DNA of 64,000 nucleotides from Thalassobius vesicularis (GTDB taxonomy: Bacteria; Pseudomonadota; Alphaproteobacteria; Rhodobacterales; Rhodobacteraceae), in the NCBI RefSeq assembly GCF_004799325.1, contig NZ_SSMD01000005.1:186001-250000 (forward strand), read 5' to 3'. This document shows, piece after piece, positions 44,446 through 52,063 of this stretch; position 1 is the stretch's first letter, and the number at the start of each line of letters is the position of its first letter. Position numbers and translations under genes: made by a program. Below the pieces are notes generated by a model that was not told where the DNA came from, did not search any database, and worked only from the letters and a program-made list of their open reading frames with translations.

Positions 44446-45708
44446 ATGGTGCAACTCCCCGATCTTCCGCTCCCGGACAACCCCAAGCTCACCCATAACA
44501 TCACCCATTTCGCCCGCGCCCTGCGCAAGGCGGGGTTGCCGATCGGGCCGGGCCGGGTGATCGACGCCATCCGCGCCGTGCAGGCCGCGGGGTTCACCGA
44601 CAAACGCGATTTCTACTGGGTTCTGCACGCCTGTTTCGTGAACCGCCCCGAACATCGCGTGATCTTCTCCCAGGTCTTCCGGCTCTACTGGCGCGATCCG
44701 CGCTACATGGAGCACATGATGGCGATGATGCTCCCCGCCATTCGCGGCGTGCAAGAGGAACGCCCCGCGCAGGCCGCCGAGAAACGCGCCGCCGAGGCGC
44801 TGCTCGAAGGCCAGATGCCCGACATCCCCCAGCCCGAAGGCGGCGAGGAAGAGACCCAGATCGAGGTCGACGCCTCCTACACCATGTCTGCCGAGGAACG
44901 CCTCAAGACCCTCGATTTCGAGCTGATGAGCGCCGAGGAAGTGCGCCAGGCCAAGCGGATGCTGGCGCGGCTGAAGCTACCCGTGAAACCGATCGCCACG
45001 CGCCGGATGCAAGCCAGTTTGCAGGGCCGTCAGGTCGATTGGCGCGGCACCATGCGGGCGATGATGCGGCGCGGTGGTGAACCCTGTGATTTGGCGCTCA
45101 AATCACACAAAACCCGTTATCCGAACCTGATCGTGCTGTGCGATATCTCCGGCTCGATGAGCCAATACAGCCGCATGGTTTTGCATTTTTTGCATGCCGT
45201 CGCGAATGAAAAAGGGGCGGGCTGGGCGCGTGTGCACGCCTTCACCTTTGGCACGCGGCTGACCAATATCACCCGTCATCTGGCCACCCGCGACGTCGAT
45301 CAGGCGCTGAAATCCGCCGGGGCCGAGGCGCAGGATTGGCAGGGAGGTACGCGAATTGGCGAGTGTTTACATGCATTTAACCGCGACTGGTCGCGCCGGG
45401 TCATGGGGCAGGGCGCGGTCGTTCTGCTGATCACCGACGGGCTGGACCGGGGCGATCCCGTCGCGCTGGAAAAAGAGGTCGAGCGCCTCCACCTCTCCTC
45501 GCGCCGGCTGATCTGGCTGAACCCCTTGCTGCGCTGGGACGGTTTCGCGCCCAAGGCCCAAGGCATCAAAGCCATGCTCCCCCATGTCGACGCCTTCCGC
45601 GCCGGCCACTCCATCGCCACGCTGGAGCAACTCGCCGACGCCATCTCGCGCCCCGAAGACGGCGGCGAGAAAGCCCGCCTGATGGCCCTGCTGCGCGCCG
45701 AGGGCTGA
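44446..45708 (+). CDS. VWA domain protein (CoxE-like)
   Basis: A 420-residue protein with a C-terminal von Willebrand A domain. The metal-ion site DISGSMSQYS lies near residue 230, with GGTRIGECLHAFN and LLITDGLDRGD further on. The N-terminal helical part is typical of CoxE. MoxR/VWA pairs act together in metal-centre insertion (family knowledge). Stem-loop repeat upstream; start ATG 44446. Part of the 43466-47735 set. Confidence 0.9.
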   Translation: MVQLPDLPLPDNPKLTHNITHFARALRKAGLPIGPGRVIDAIRAVQAAGFTDKRDFYWVLHACFVNRPEHRVIFSQVFRLYWRDPRYMEHMMAMMLPAIRGVQEERPAQAAEKRAAEALLEGQMPDIPQPEGGEEETQIEVDASYTMSAEERLKTLDFELMSAEEVRQAKRMLARLKLPVKPIATRRMQASLQGRQVDWRGTMRAMMRRGGEPCDLALKSHKTRYPNLIVLCDISGSMSQYSRMVLHFLHAVANEKGAGWARVHAFTFGTRLTNITRHLATRDVDQALKSAGAEAQDWQGGTRIGECLHAFNRDWSRRVMGQGAVVLLITDGLDRGDPVALEKEVERLHLSSRRLIWLNPLLRWDGFAPKAQGIKAMLPHVDAFRAGHSIATLEQLADAISRPEDGGEKARLMALLRAEG

Positions 45709-45783
45709 CACTTTCGTCGTACGCCGACGGGGGCAGACAGCGGCGAAACCTGTGCTAATCTGCGCCCCAGAGGGAGGCTCATC

Positions 45784-46749
45784 ATGGACCGTTTCGACAA
45801 TATTCCCGAGATCGCGCTGGACTGGCACCGCTCTGGCAAGGGCGCGGCTTTGGCGACCGTGGTGGAAACCTGGGGTAGTGCCCCGCGCCGGGTGGGTAGC
45901 CAACTGGCCGTCTCGGGCGAGGGCGAGATCATGGGCTCGGTTTCCGGCGGCTGCGTCGAGGGCGCGGTCGTGATGGAGGCGCTTGAGGCTCTGGAAGACG
46001 GCAAGGCCCGCGTGTTGGAGTTCGGCGTCAGCGACGGCGACGCCTTTGCCGTGGGTCTGGCCTGTGGCGGCACCATCCGCGTGCTTGTCGAGCCGGTCGG
46101 AGAGGCCTTGCCCGTTGGTCTGCTAGAAGAGTTGGTCGCCGCCCGCGCCGCCCGGCGGCCTGTCGCCGTGGTGGCCGATCTGGTCGACGGTGACCGCGTG
46201 CTGACCCATCACGGCTATGCCGAGCGGTTCCGCATGGACCGCTCGGGGTTCGAGGAGGAGGGGCGGTTCTTCGTCTCGATCCACAACCCGCCGCTGCGGA
46301 TGATCATCGTGGGGGCAGTGCATATCGCGCAGGCGCTGGTGCCGATGGCCCAGCTGGCGGGCTACGACCTGACGCTGATCGACCCGCGCGAGGCGTTCGG
46401 CTCGGATGCGCGGTTCCCTGGCGAGCGGATCCTGCACGATTGGCCCGATGATGCCGTGCAAGAGTTGGGCCTGGACAGTCGCACCGCGCTGGTGCTGCTG
46501 TCGCATGACCCCAAGATCGACGACCCCGCGCTGGAGCAGGCGCTGGCGGCAAACGTGTTCTACATCGGTGCGCTTGGCTCGACCCGGACCCATGCCAAAC
46601 GGGTGGACCGGCTGACCGCGCGCGGCTTCACGCCCGAACAAATCGGCCGCATCCACGGCCCCGTAGGGTTGGACATCGGTGCCGCCAGCCCCGCGGAAAT
46701 CGCCGTGTCGATCCTGGCGGAATGCACGCAAGTGCTGAGAAAAGGATGA
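45784..46749 (+). CDS. XdhC/CoxF family protein
   Basis: A 321-residue maturation factor of molybdenum hydroxylases. The XdhC N-terminal domain has SVSGGCVEGAVVMEAL, and the C-terminal Rossmann domain starts MIIVGAVHIAQALVPMA. ALGSTRTHAKRVDRL is a conserved XdhC strand. Such proteins bind molybdopterin cofactor and help sulfurate it. GGGAGG precedes ATG 45784. The stop overlaps the next gene by four bases. Confidence 0.92.
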   Translation: MDRFDNIPEIALDWHRSGKGAALATVVETWGSAPRRVGSQLAVSGEGEIMGSVSGGCVEGAVVMEALEALEDGKARVLEFGVSDGDAFAVGLACGGTIRVLVEPVGEALPVGLLEELVAARAARRPVAVVADLVDGDRVLTHHGYAERFRMDRSGFEEEGRFFVSIHNPPLRMIIVGAVHIAQALVPMAQLAGYDLTLIDPREAFGSDARFPGERILHDWPDDAVQELGLDSRTALVLLSHDPKIDDPALEQALAANVFYIGALGSTRTHAKRVDRLTARGFTPEQIGRIHGPVGLDIGAASPAEIAVSILAECTQVLRKG

Positions 46750-47735
46750 AGTTCGGCCCCGTTCCTCCGTCGCAGGCCGAAGGCGCGATCCTGGCGCATT
46801 CGCTGGAATTGCCCGGGCAAAAGCTGCGCAAGGGGGTGGTTCTGAACGCGGAGCATGTCGCGGCGATGCAGGCGGCCGGGCTGGACTCGGTTATCGTCGC
46901 GCGCTTGTCCGAAGATGACCTGCACGAGGATGCCGCGGCGGCGCAATTGGCGGCGGCACTGGTGCCCGCGCCCAAGGGGCTGCGCCTGACCGAGGCCTTC
47001 ACCGGGCGTGTCAATGTCCTGGCCGAGGGGCCGGGTGTGGCGCTGCTGGACGAGGCGCGGCTGAACGCGGTCAACGAAGTGCATCCGATGATCACCGTCG
47101 CGACGGTTCCGCCCTATCAGCAAATGGGCCCGCGCGGCATGGTGGCGACGGTCAAGATCATCTCTTACGGGGTGCCCGTCGCCGATCTGGAGCGGGCCTG
47201 CGCGTTGGCGGACAGTGCGATCAGTTTCGCGCCGCCGGTGCTGAAGACGGCCTCGTTGATCGTGACCGAAATCCCGGGTGGTGCGGGCGAAAAAGGCGTT
47301 CCTGCGATCGCCGCACGGCTGGAGGCTTTGGGGGTGACGCTGGAGCAGGTTGTCACCGTGCCACACCGCGAGGGCCCTCTGGCGCAGGCGTTGCAGGCCG
47401 CGCAGGGGGAGTTGAAGCTGATCCTGACAGGCTCGGCCACGTCGGACCCAATGGATGTGGCGCCGCAGGCGGTGCGTCGGGCGGGGGGGCAGATCGAACG
47501 GTTCGGGATGCCTGTCGATCCGGGCAACCTGTTGTTTTTGGGCAGTTTAGGAGAGGCGTCGGTGATCGGCCTGCCCGGCTGCGCGCGCTCGCCCGCGCTG
47601 AACGGGGCGGATTGGGTGCTGTCACGCGTGGTCTGCGGCGTTGCGGTTGGGGCGGCTGATATTGCCCGTATGGGGGTGGGCGGTTTGCTGAAGGAAATCC
47701 CGACCCGACCAATGCCACGACGGGGAAAATCCTGA
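46746..47735 (+). CDS. Molybdopterin-binding protein (MoeA/MoaB-like)
   Basis: A 329-residue protein. The N-terminus AILAHSLELPGQKLRKGVVL resembles the molybdopterin-binding partner of Mo-hydroxylase clusters. The C-terminal part has the MoCF-like core LILTGSATSDPMDVAPQAV and GMPVDPGNLLFLG. It starts at ATG 46746, overlapping the xdhC-like stop. MoxR-VWA-XdhC-MoeA-like genes usually accompany the structural genes of an aerobic CO dehydrogenase-like enzyme, which are absent here. Confidence 0.88.
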   Translation: MKFGPVPPSQAEGAILAHSLELPGQKLRKGVVLNAEHVAAMQAAGLDSVIVARLSEDDLHEDAAAAQLAAALVPAPKGLRLTEAFTGRVNVLAEGPGVALLDEARLNAVNEVHPMITVATVPPYQQMGPRGMVATVKIISYGVPVADLERACALADSAISFAPPVLKTASLIVTEIPGGAGEKGVPAIAARLEALGVTLEQVVTVPHREGPLAQALQAAQGELKLILTGSATSDPMDVAPQAVRRAGGQIERFGMPVDPGNLLFLGSLGEASVIGLPGCARSPALNGADWVLSRVVCGVAVGAADIARMGVGGLLKEIPTRPMPRRGKS

Positions 47736-47780
47736 TCGGTGCGAGACCTTCGGGCCGCAGTTTTGCGGTGCCGTTGGAAT

Positions 47781-47807
47781 TGAGTATTTGGATCAGAAAG
47801 AAGCCAG
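47781..47807. repeat. 27-base repeat, copy 1
   Basis: TGAGTATTTGGATCAGAAAG followed by AAGCCAG. The identical 27 bases occur at 57254-57280. It lies between the MoeA-like gene and a convergent methyltransferase gene. No inverted structure is evident. It is probably a further class of dispersed intergenic element. Confidence 0.8.
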
Positions 47808-47833
47808 GGGTTGGGTTTTGGGCCGGGGCGGGT

Positions 47834-48427
47834 TCAGGCCGGTTTGCGCGCGACGAAATCGATGAGAGCGGACATACCGGAGTGGCCGCGGCCTTCCTGG
47901 ACTTCGCGTTCGTAGGCGCGGCATTCGAGGATGTCCCAGCCGACGAAGGCGGCGCGCAGGATCACATCGGTGTACATGTTTTCGGGAAAGGGCGGGCCGC
48001 CGGTGCCATGCTCCAGCTGTTTGGGGGTGTAGCCGTGCAACATCATCAGGCCGCCGGGTTTGACCGACGCTTTCATGCCGTCGAACAGGCGTTTGCGGTC
48101 GTGCGGGCCGACGAACTGGATAAAGATGCCAGCGACCAGATCGTATTGCGCGGGCCAGTCGTGGCGCAGCACGTCCGCATGCTGGATGTCCACGGATACG
48201 CCGCGATCCGACGCCAGTGCGCGGGCTTTGCGGATGGCGGAGGGGGCGAATTCCAGCGCCGTGACCTGCATGCCGCGCTGTGCCATGAAGACCGAGTTGC
48301 GCCCCTCGCCGTCGGCAACAGACAGCGCCGTTGCGCCGGGGATCAGCAGGTTGGCATGTTCGGACAGAAAGCGCGCGGGTTCGGTGCCGAAGACGTATTC
48401 ATCGGTGGCGTATCGCTGTTCCCACAT
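47834..48427 (-). CDS. Class I SAM-dependent methyltransferase
   Basis: A 197-residue methyltransferase related to TehB/thiopurine types. It begins MWEQRYATDEYVFGTEPARF, has the SAM loop ALSVADGEGRNSVFMA (the third strand is VTALEFAPSAI), and PGGLMMLHGY near the C-terminus. Substrate unknown; homologues are linked to tellurite resistance, which is not shown here. Start ATG 48427 follows AGGAGAGG. The infC terminator lies upstream. Confidence 0.82.
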   Translation of the reverse strand: MWEQRYATDEYVFGTEPARFLSEHANLLIPGATALSVADGEGRNSVFMAQRGMQVTALEFAPSAIRKARALASDRGVSVDIQHADVLRHDWPAQYDLVAGIFIQFVGPHDRKRLFDGMKASVKPGGLMMLHGYTPKQLEHGTGGPPFPENMYTDVILRAAFVGWDILECRAYEREVQEGRGHSGMSALIDFVARKPA

Positions 48428-48448
48428 GGGCCTCTCCTGAAAACACAA

Positions 48449-48479
48449 CGCCCCCACGTTTGAAACAAACGCAGGGGCG
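48449..48479 (-). terminator. Intrinsic terminator after infC
   Basis: Stem CGCCCC..CGTTTG (48449-48462) / CAAACG..GGGGCG (48466-48479), with a two-base internal mismatch and an AAA loop. On the minus strand it is followed by TTGTGTTTTC. It lies 23 bases after the infC stop. Confidence 0.75.
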
Positions 48480-48502
48480 CGGCAAATCACTGTTGCGTCA
48501 GA

Positions 48503-49048
48503 TTACTTGGACAGCGGCCCGATCATCATGATCATCTGGCGGCCTTCCATCTTCGGCATGTTCTCGACCTTGCCGACCTCTTTGACGTCCTCGGCCACAC
48601 GTTCCAGCAGCTCGCGGCCCAGGTTCTGGTGGGCCATTTCGCGGCCACGGAAGCGCAGGGTGATCTTCACCTTGTCGCCGCCTTCAAGGAACTTCAGGAC
48701 CGAGCGCATCTTGACCTCGTAGTCGTGCGTGTCGGTGCCGGGGCGGAACTTGATCTCTTTGACCTCGATGATCTTCTGCTTCTTGCGAGCTTCGGATTCA
48801 CGCTTCTGCTGTTCGTACTTGAACTTGCCGAAGTCCATAATCTTGCACACCGGCGGCGTGGCGTTCGGAGAAATCTCGACCAGGTCCAGGCCAGCCTCTT
48901 CGGCCATGCTCAGGGCTTGTTGCGGCGAGACGACGCCGACGTTTTCCCCGTCCGCACCAATCAGGCGGATTTCAGAGCCACGGATACGGTCGTTGATACG
49001 GGGACCGGTTTCACGCGACGGCGGGGCATTGTGAGGTCTGCGAGCTAT
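48503..49048 (-). CDS. infC: Translation initiation factor IF-3, AUA start
   Basis: IF-3 of 181 residues. Reading upstream of the first in-frame ATG (48907) shows a complete IF-3 N-terminus: [19 protein letters not shown], then [20 protein letters not shown]. This runs back to an ATA codon at 49046-49048. The ribosome site AAGGA lies eight bases before that ATA, and no ATG, GTG or TTG is available there. infC in E. coli uses AUU, and rare starts allow autoregulation by IF-3 (established). The C-terminal domain includes [18 protein letters not shown] terminator follows. Confidence 0.92.
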   Translation of the reverse strand: MARRPHNAPPSRETGPRINDRIRGSEIRLIGADGENVGVVSPQQALSMAEEAGLDLVEISPNATPPVCKIMDFGKFKYEQQKRESEARKKQKIIEVKEIKFRPGTDTHDYEVKMRSVLKFLEGGDKVKITLRFRGREMAHQNLGRELLERVAEDVKEVGKVENMPKMEGRQMIMMIGPLSK

Positions 49049-49242
49049 GGTTTTGTTCCTTCGATAATTGACGAATTTTGCGGCTGTAACCTATCCCCGG
49101 GGCTGGCTTTCTTCAAGCGGCAAAACGGTGCCGATGATGCAAACCGATCGCTTTTCCCCCTTGTCGTGGCGTTGGTGTCGGAACATGTGTCCTGTGAAGG
49201 ACCGCTGTTGGTGAGCCGTCCAAGGAAATAAGGAAGACATTC

Positions 49243-49911
49243 ATGAAAAGCTTTGTTGGGATTGCCGTTGTGGCTGCTCTGGCCGTGCTGGGGTATTTTG
49301 TTCTGACCCCCAAGAACGAGCCGGTAGAGGCTCAGGCGCCCGCGCAAGCAAGTGAACCGGCAGCGGCCACCGATACCGCGCGTGACCATGCCGAGGCCGC
49401 GGCCGCCGAGGCGAAGGCCGCCGCCGAAGCTGCTGCTGCCGAAGCCAAAGCTGCCGCCGAGGCCGCTGCTGCAGAGGCTAAAGCAGCTGCCGAGGCCGCT
49501 GCCGCCGAAGCAAAAGCTGCTGCCGAAGCTGCCGCTGCCGAAGCCAAGGCCGCTGCTGAAGCTGCCGCCGCTGCCGCAAAAGAGCAGGCGACCGAAGCCG
49601 TGGAGGCAGCCAAGGACGCAGCTGGCAACGTGATGGAGAAAGCCGCCGAGGCTGTTGAGCAGGCCAAAGAGGCGGTGACCAGCGAACCCGTCGCCGAGGC
49701 AACCACCGCCGCCGAAACCGCCGCGCCGTCGCTGGGCGAGCTGTTCACCCTCGAGGGTTTTGACTACGACAAGGCCATCGCCGCCATCGATGCGTCGGAA
49801 CTGGACGCCGCCACCAAGATGACCACCAAGGCCGCTCTGGAAGGCGCGCGGGACAACCCCGAAGTTCTGGCCAAAGTGCTGGAGCAGGCACGGGGCGCGC
49901 TGGGTCTCTGA
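49243..49911 (+). CDS. Membrane-anchored Ala/Glu/Lys repeat protein
   Basis: A 222-residue protein with an N-terminal membrane helix (FVGIAVVAALAVLGYFVL). Residues 50-112 form about five and a half copies of an 11-residue unit, AEAAAAEAKAA. A further Ala/Glu/Lys-rich stretch and a C-terminal region of about 60 residues (SLGELFTLEGFDYDKAIAAID onward) follow. The repeat resembles TolA rods or histone H1-like tails, but no TolA C-terminal domain is recognised. DNA repeats of 33 bases are imperfect. Start ATG 49243 with AAGGAAG upstream. Function unknown. Confidence 0.8.
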   Translation: MKSFVGIAVVAALAVLGYFVLTPKNEPVEAQAPAQASEPAAATDTARDHAEAAAAEAKAAAEAAAAEAKAAAEAAAAEAKAAAEAAAAEAKAAAEAAAAEAKAAAEAAAAAAKEQATEAVEAAKDAAGNVMEKAAEAVEQAKEAVTSEPVAEATTAAETAAPSLGELFTLEGFDYDKAIAAIDASELDAATKMTTKAALEGARDNPEVLAKVLEQARGALGL

Positions 49912-49931
49912 TCCGGTCCGCAGGCCAAAAG

Positions 49932-49965
49932 AAAACGCCGCGCCCGAAAAGGCGCGGCGTTTTTT
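49932..49965. terminator. Bidirectional intrinsic terminator
   Basis: Perfect 13-bp stem AAAACGCCGCGCC (49932-49944) / GGCGCGGCGTTTT (49951-49963) with a CGAAAA loop and a T-run. It ends the repeat protein gene and, on the other strand, the fpr gene. Confidence 0.9.
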
Positions 49966-49984
49966 ATTGCGTAAAGCGAATGGG

Positions 49985-50833
49985 TTAGTCCAGGAACGCT
50001 TTCTCGACCACGTAATGCTGCGGCGAGGAGTTGGCGCCTTCGACAAGCCCGTAATCTTCCAGCATCTGCTTGATTTCCAGGTTGAAGGCCAGGTTGCCGC
50101 AGACCATCGCGCGGTCGCATTCCTTGGTCAGCGGCGGCACGCCCAGATCCTCGAACGCCTCGCCCGAGCGCATCAGGTCGGTGATGCGGCCCATCTTGGG
50201 GCTCTCTTCGCGGGTGGTGGTCGGGTAATACTTGATCTTCTTCCAGAAGCCTTCGCCGATCAGTTCGTTCAGCAGTTCGTCGGTTTTCAGGCTTTCAATC
50301 AGCTCGCGGCCGTATTGCAGCTCGCCCACTTCGCGACAGGTGTGGGTGATGATGACCTCGTCGTAATCCTGATAGGTCTGCGGTTCACGCAGCAGCGAGG
50401 CGAAAGGCGCAAAGCCGGTGCCGGTGGCAAAGAACCACAGACGATGGCCGGGCAGCAGGGCGTCGTGCACCAGCGTGCCGACAGGCTTGGGTCGCAGGAT
50501 CACCTCGTCACCCACCTGGATGTGCTGCAGTTTCGAAGTCAGCGGGCCGTCCTGCACCTTGATCGAGTAGAACTCCAGCTCCTCGTCCCAGCTGGGCGAG
50601 GCGATGGAATAGGCGCGCAGCAGCGGTTTTTGCTTGCCGGTCTTGGGGTCCGGGTCGCCCATCAGGCCGATCATCACGAACTCGCCCGAACGGAACCGCA
50701 GCGACGCGGGGCGCGTGCAGCGGAACGAGAACAGGCGGTCGGTCCAGTGTTTGACCTCGGTCACGGTCTGGGCGTCGGGCAGGTGGGGGACTTTTACGGC
50801 TTTCGCTTCGGTCACAGGTCTAATCTCGGTCAT
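49985..50833 (-). CDS. fpr: Ferredoxin--NADP+ reductase
   Basis: A FAD enzyme moving electrons between NADPH and ferredoxin/flavodoxin. 282 residues. FAD motif RAYS is at residues 73-76 and the NADP motif GTGFAPF near 138-144. CGNLAFNLEIK is the usual third motif. It lies last in the sulfate-reduction operon, so it is the likely electron source for the sulfite reductase (inference). Start ATG 50833 is 79 bases after the DUF934 stop. Confidence 0.94.
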   Translation of the reverse strand: MTEIRPVTEAKAVKVPHLPDAQTVTEVKHWTDRLFSFRCTRPASLRFRSGEFVMIGLMGDPDPKTGKQKPLLRAYSIASPSWDEELEFYSIKVQDGPLTSKLQHIQVGDEVILRPKPVGTLVHDALLPGHRLWFFATGTGFAPFASLLREPQTYQDYDEVIITHTCREVGELQYGRELIESLKTDELLNELIGEGFWKKIKYYPTTTREESPKMGRITDLMRSGEAFEDLGVPPLTKECDRAMVCGNLAFNLEIKQMLEDYGLVEGANSSPQHYVVEKAFLD

Positions 50834-50912
50834 ATGTCCATTTTGCCGGTGGTCTAAACCAGCATTCCCCAGTTATCTTTGATCCATGTCAGATGAAAGG
50901 CGGCAAGGGGCC

Positions 50913-51323
50913 TCAGCCCCGGCGCAGCCTGGATTGATAGTCGTTTTCCTGCCAATCGGAGCGGAATTGCCACTGATCGGCAGGCTGACGGGCGGCGAGG
51001 TCGTCGTTGATTTCCACCTCGTCAAAGCCAGAGCGGCGCGCCATCGTGTACTGATCCGCGATCACGTGGCCATGCGCGCGCAGACGGCCCGTGTAGCCCA
51101 TCAGCCGCAGACGTTTGGCCAGTGTGAACCCGCGCCCGTCCGAGAAAGCCGGGAACGCGATGCGCACCATTTGCAGATGGGCCAGCTGTTCGGTCAGTGC
51201 TTCGGGTTCGGCGTCCGAGGGCACGTCCAGCGACAGCACGTCATTGGCGGCCTCGCCCAGGGCGGTGAATCCGCCGGTCCAGTCATCAGGGCCAAAGCCC
51301 GCATCGGTCACGATCACGCTCAT
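50913..51323 (-). CDS. DUF934 family protein
   Basis: A 136-residue protein of the DUF934 family, function unknown. The family marks sulfate-assimilation operons in proteobacteria. Conserved-looking segments include VRIAFPAFSDGRGFTLAKRLR and a later HGHVIADQYTMARRSGFDEVE. It may tune or assist CysH or CysI. Start ATG 51323 overlaps the cysH stop (ATGA); a longer frame to 51374 is rejected. Confidence 0.88.
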   Translation of the reverse strand: MSVIVTDAGFGPDDWTGGFTALGEAANDVLSLDVPSDAEPEALTEQLAHLQMVRIAFPAFSDGRGFTLAKRLRLMGYTGRLRAHGHVIADQYTMARRSGFDEVEINDDLAARQPADQWQFRSDWQENDYQSRLRRG

Positions 51324-52063
51324 TGCGCTGCTCCTGTTCTGACGAGTTTGCCGTCCACCATGTGGATGCCGCACTCGGTTTTCTCACTGCCGCGCCAACG
51401 GCCTGCACGTTCGTCTTCGCCCGGCTTGACCGCCGAGGTGCAGGGCCGGCAGCCAATCGACGGAAACCCTTTGGAAACAAGGGGATGCCTCGGCAGACGG
51501 TTGTTGATCAGGTAATCCTGAACGTCCTGTTTGTCCCAATGGGCCAGCGGGTTGACCTTGATCCGGCGGTCGTCTTCGTTTTCGAAGAAGTCCAGCGCGG
51601 CGCGGCTGGCGCCCTGAAACCGTTTGCGGCCGGTGATCCAGGCGTCGAAACCGCTGAGCGCGTCCTCCAGTGGGCGGGTCTTGCGCAGGTCGCAGCAGGC
51701 GTCGGTGTCGCGCAGATGCAGCGCGCCGTAAGGGTCCTGTGCGTCCAGATCAGCCTTGCTGGCCTGGATCACGCGGACATCCGTCAGCCCCAGCCGTTCC
51801 GAGACATCCCGTTGATATTGCAGGGTTTCCGGGAACAGCATCATGGTGTCGATGAACAGAACCGGCGTGGTGCGGTCCACCATCGCCACCATGTGCAGCA
51901 ACACGACGCTTTCCGCGCCGAACGAGGACACCATGGCGATCCGGCCGACCTGACTGTCGGACATGGCCCGCTTCAGCACCGCGCTGGCCGCGTGGTGCTG
52001 ATAGCGCCGGTTCAGATGCTCCACACGCTCGTCGATCGAGCCAAGCGGTTGTTCAAGCGGCAT
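51320..52063 (-). CDS. cysH: Phosphoadenylyl/adenylyl-sulfate reductase (CysH), Fe-S type
   Basis: Reduces activated sulfate to sulfite. 247 residues. PP-loop motif SSFGAESVVLLH is near residues 46-57. Cys123-Cys124 (DACCDLRK) plus Cys205 and Cys208 (GCRPCT) form the CC...CxxC set that binds a 4Fe-4S cluster, typical of APS-using bacterial enzymes. The catalytic Cys231 lies in TECGIH. Start ATG 52063 overlaps the cysI gene by eleven bases. APS rather than PAPS is the likely substrate (family knowledge). Confidence 0.94.
   Translation of the reverse strand: MPLEQPLGSIDERVEHLNRRYQHHAASAVLKRAMSDSQVGRIAMVSSFGAESVVLLHMVAMVDRTTPVLFIDTMMLFPETLQYQRDVSERLGLTDVRVIQASKADLDAQDPYGALHLRDTDACCDLRKTRPLEDALSGFDAWITGRKRFQGASRAALDFFENEDDRRIKVNPLAHWDKQDVQDYLINNRLPRHPLVSKGFPSIGCRPCTSAVKPGEDERAGRWRGSEKTECGIHMVDGKLVRTGAAQ

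Noticed and set aside
48503-48907. IF-3 beginning at the first ATG
   Set aside because: This would remove most of the IF-3 N-terminal domain, which is clearly encoded upstream in the same frame.
49390-49578. CRISPR or minisatellite array
   Set aside because: The 33-base periodicity is in frame, codes for an 11-residue unit, and has no spacers.
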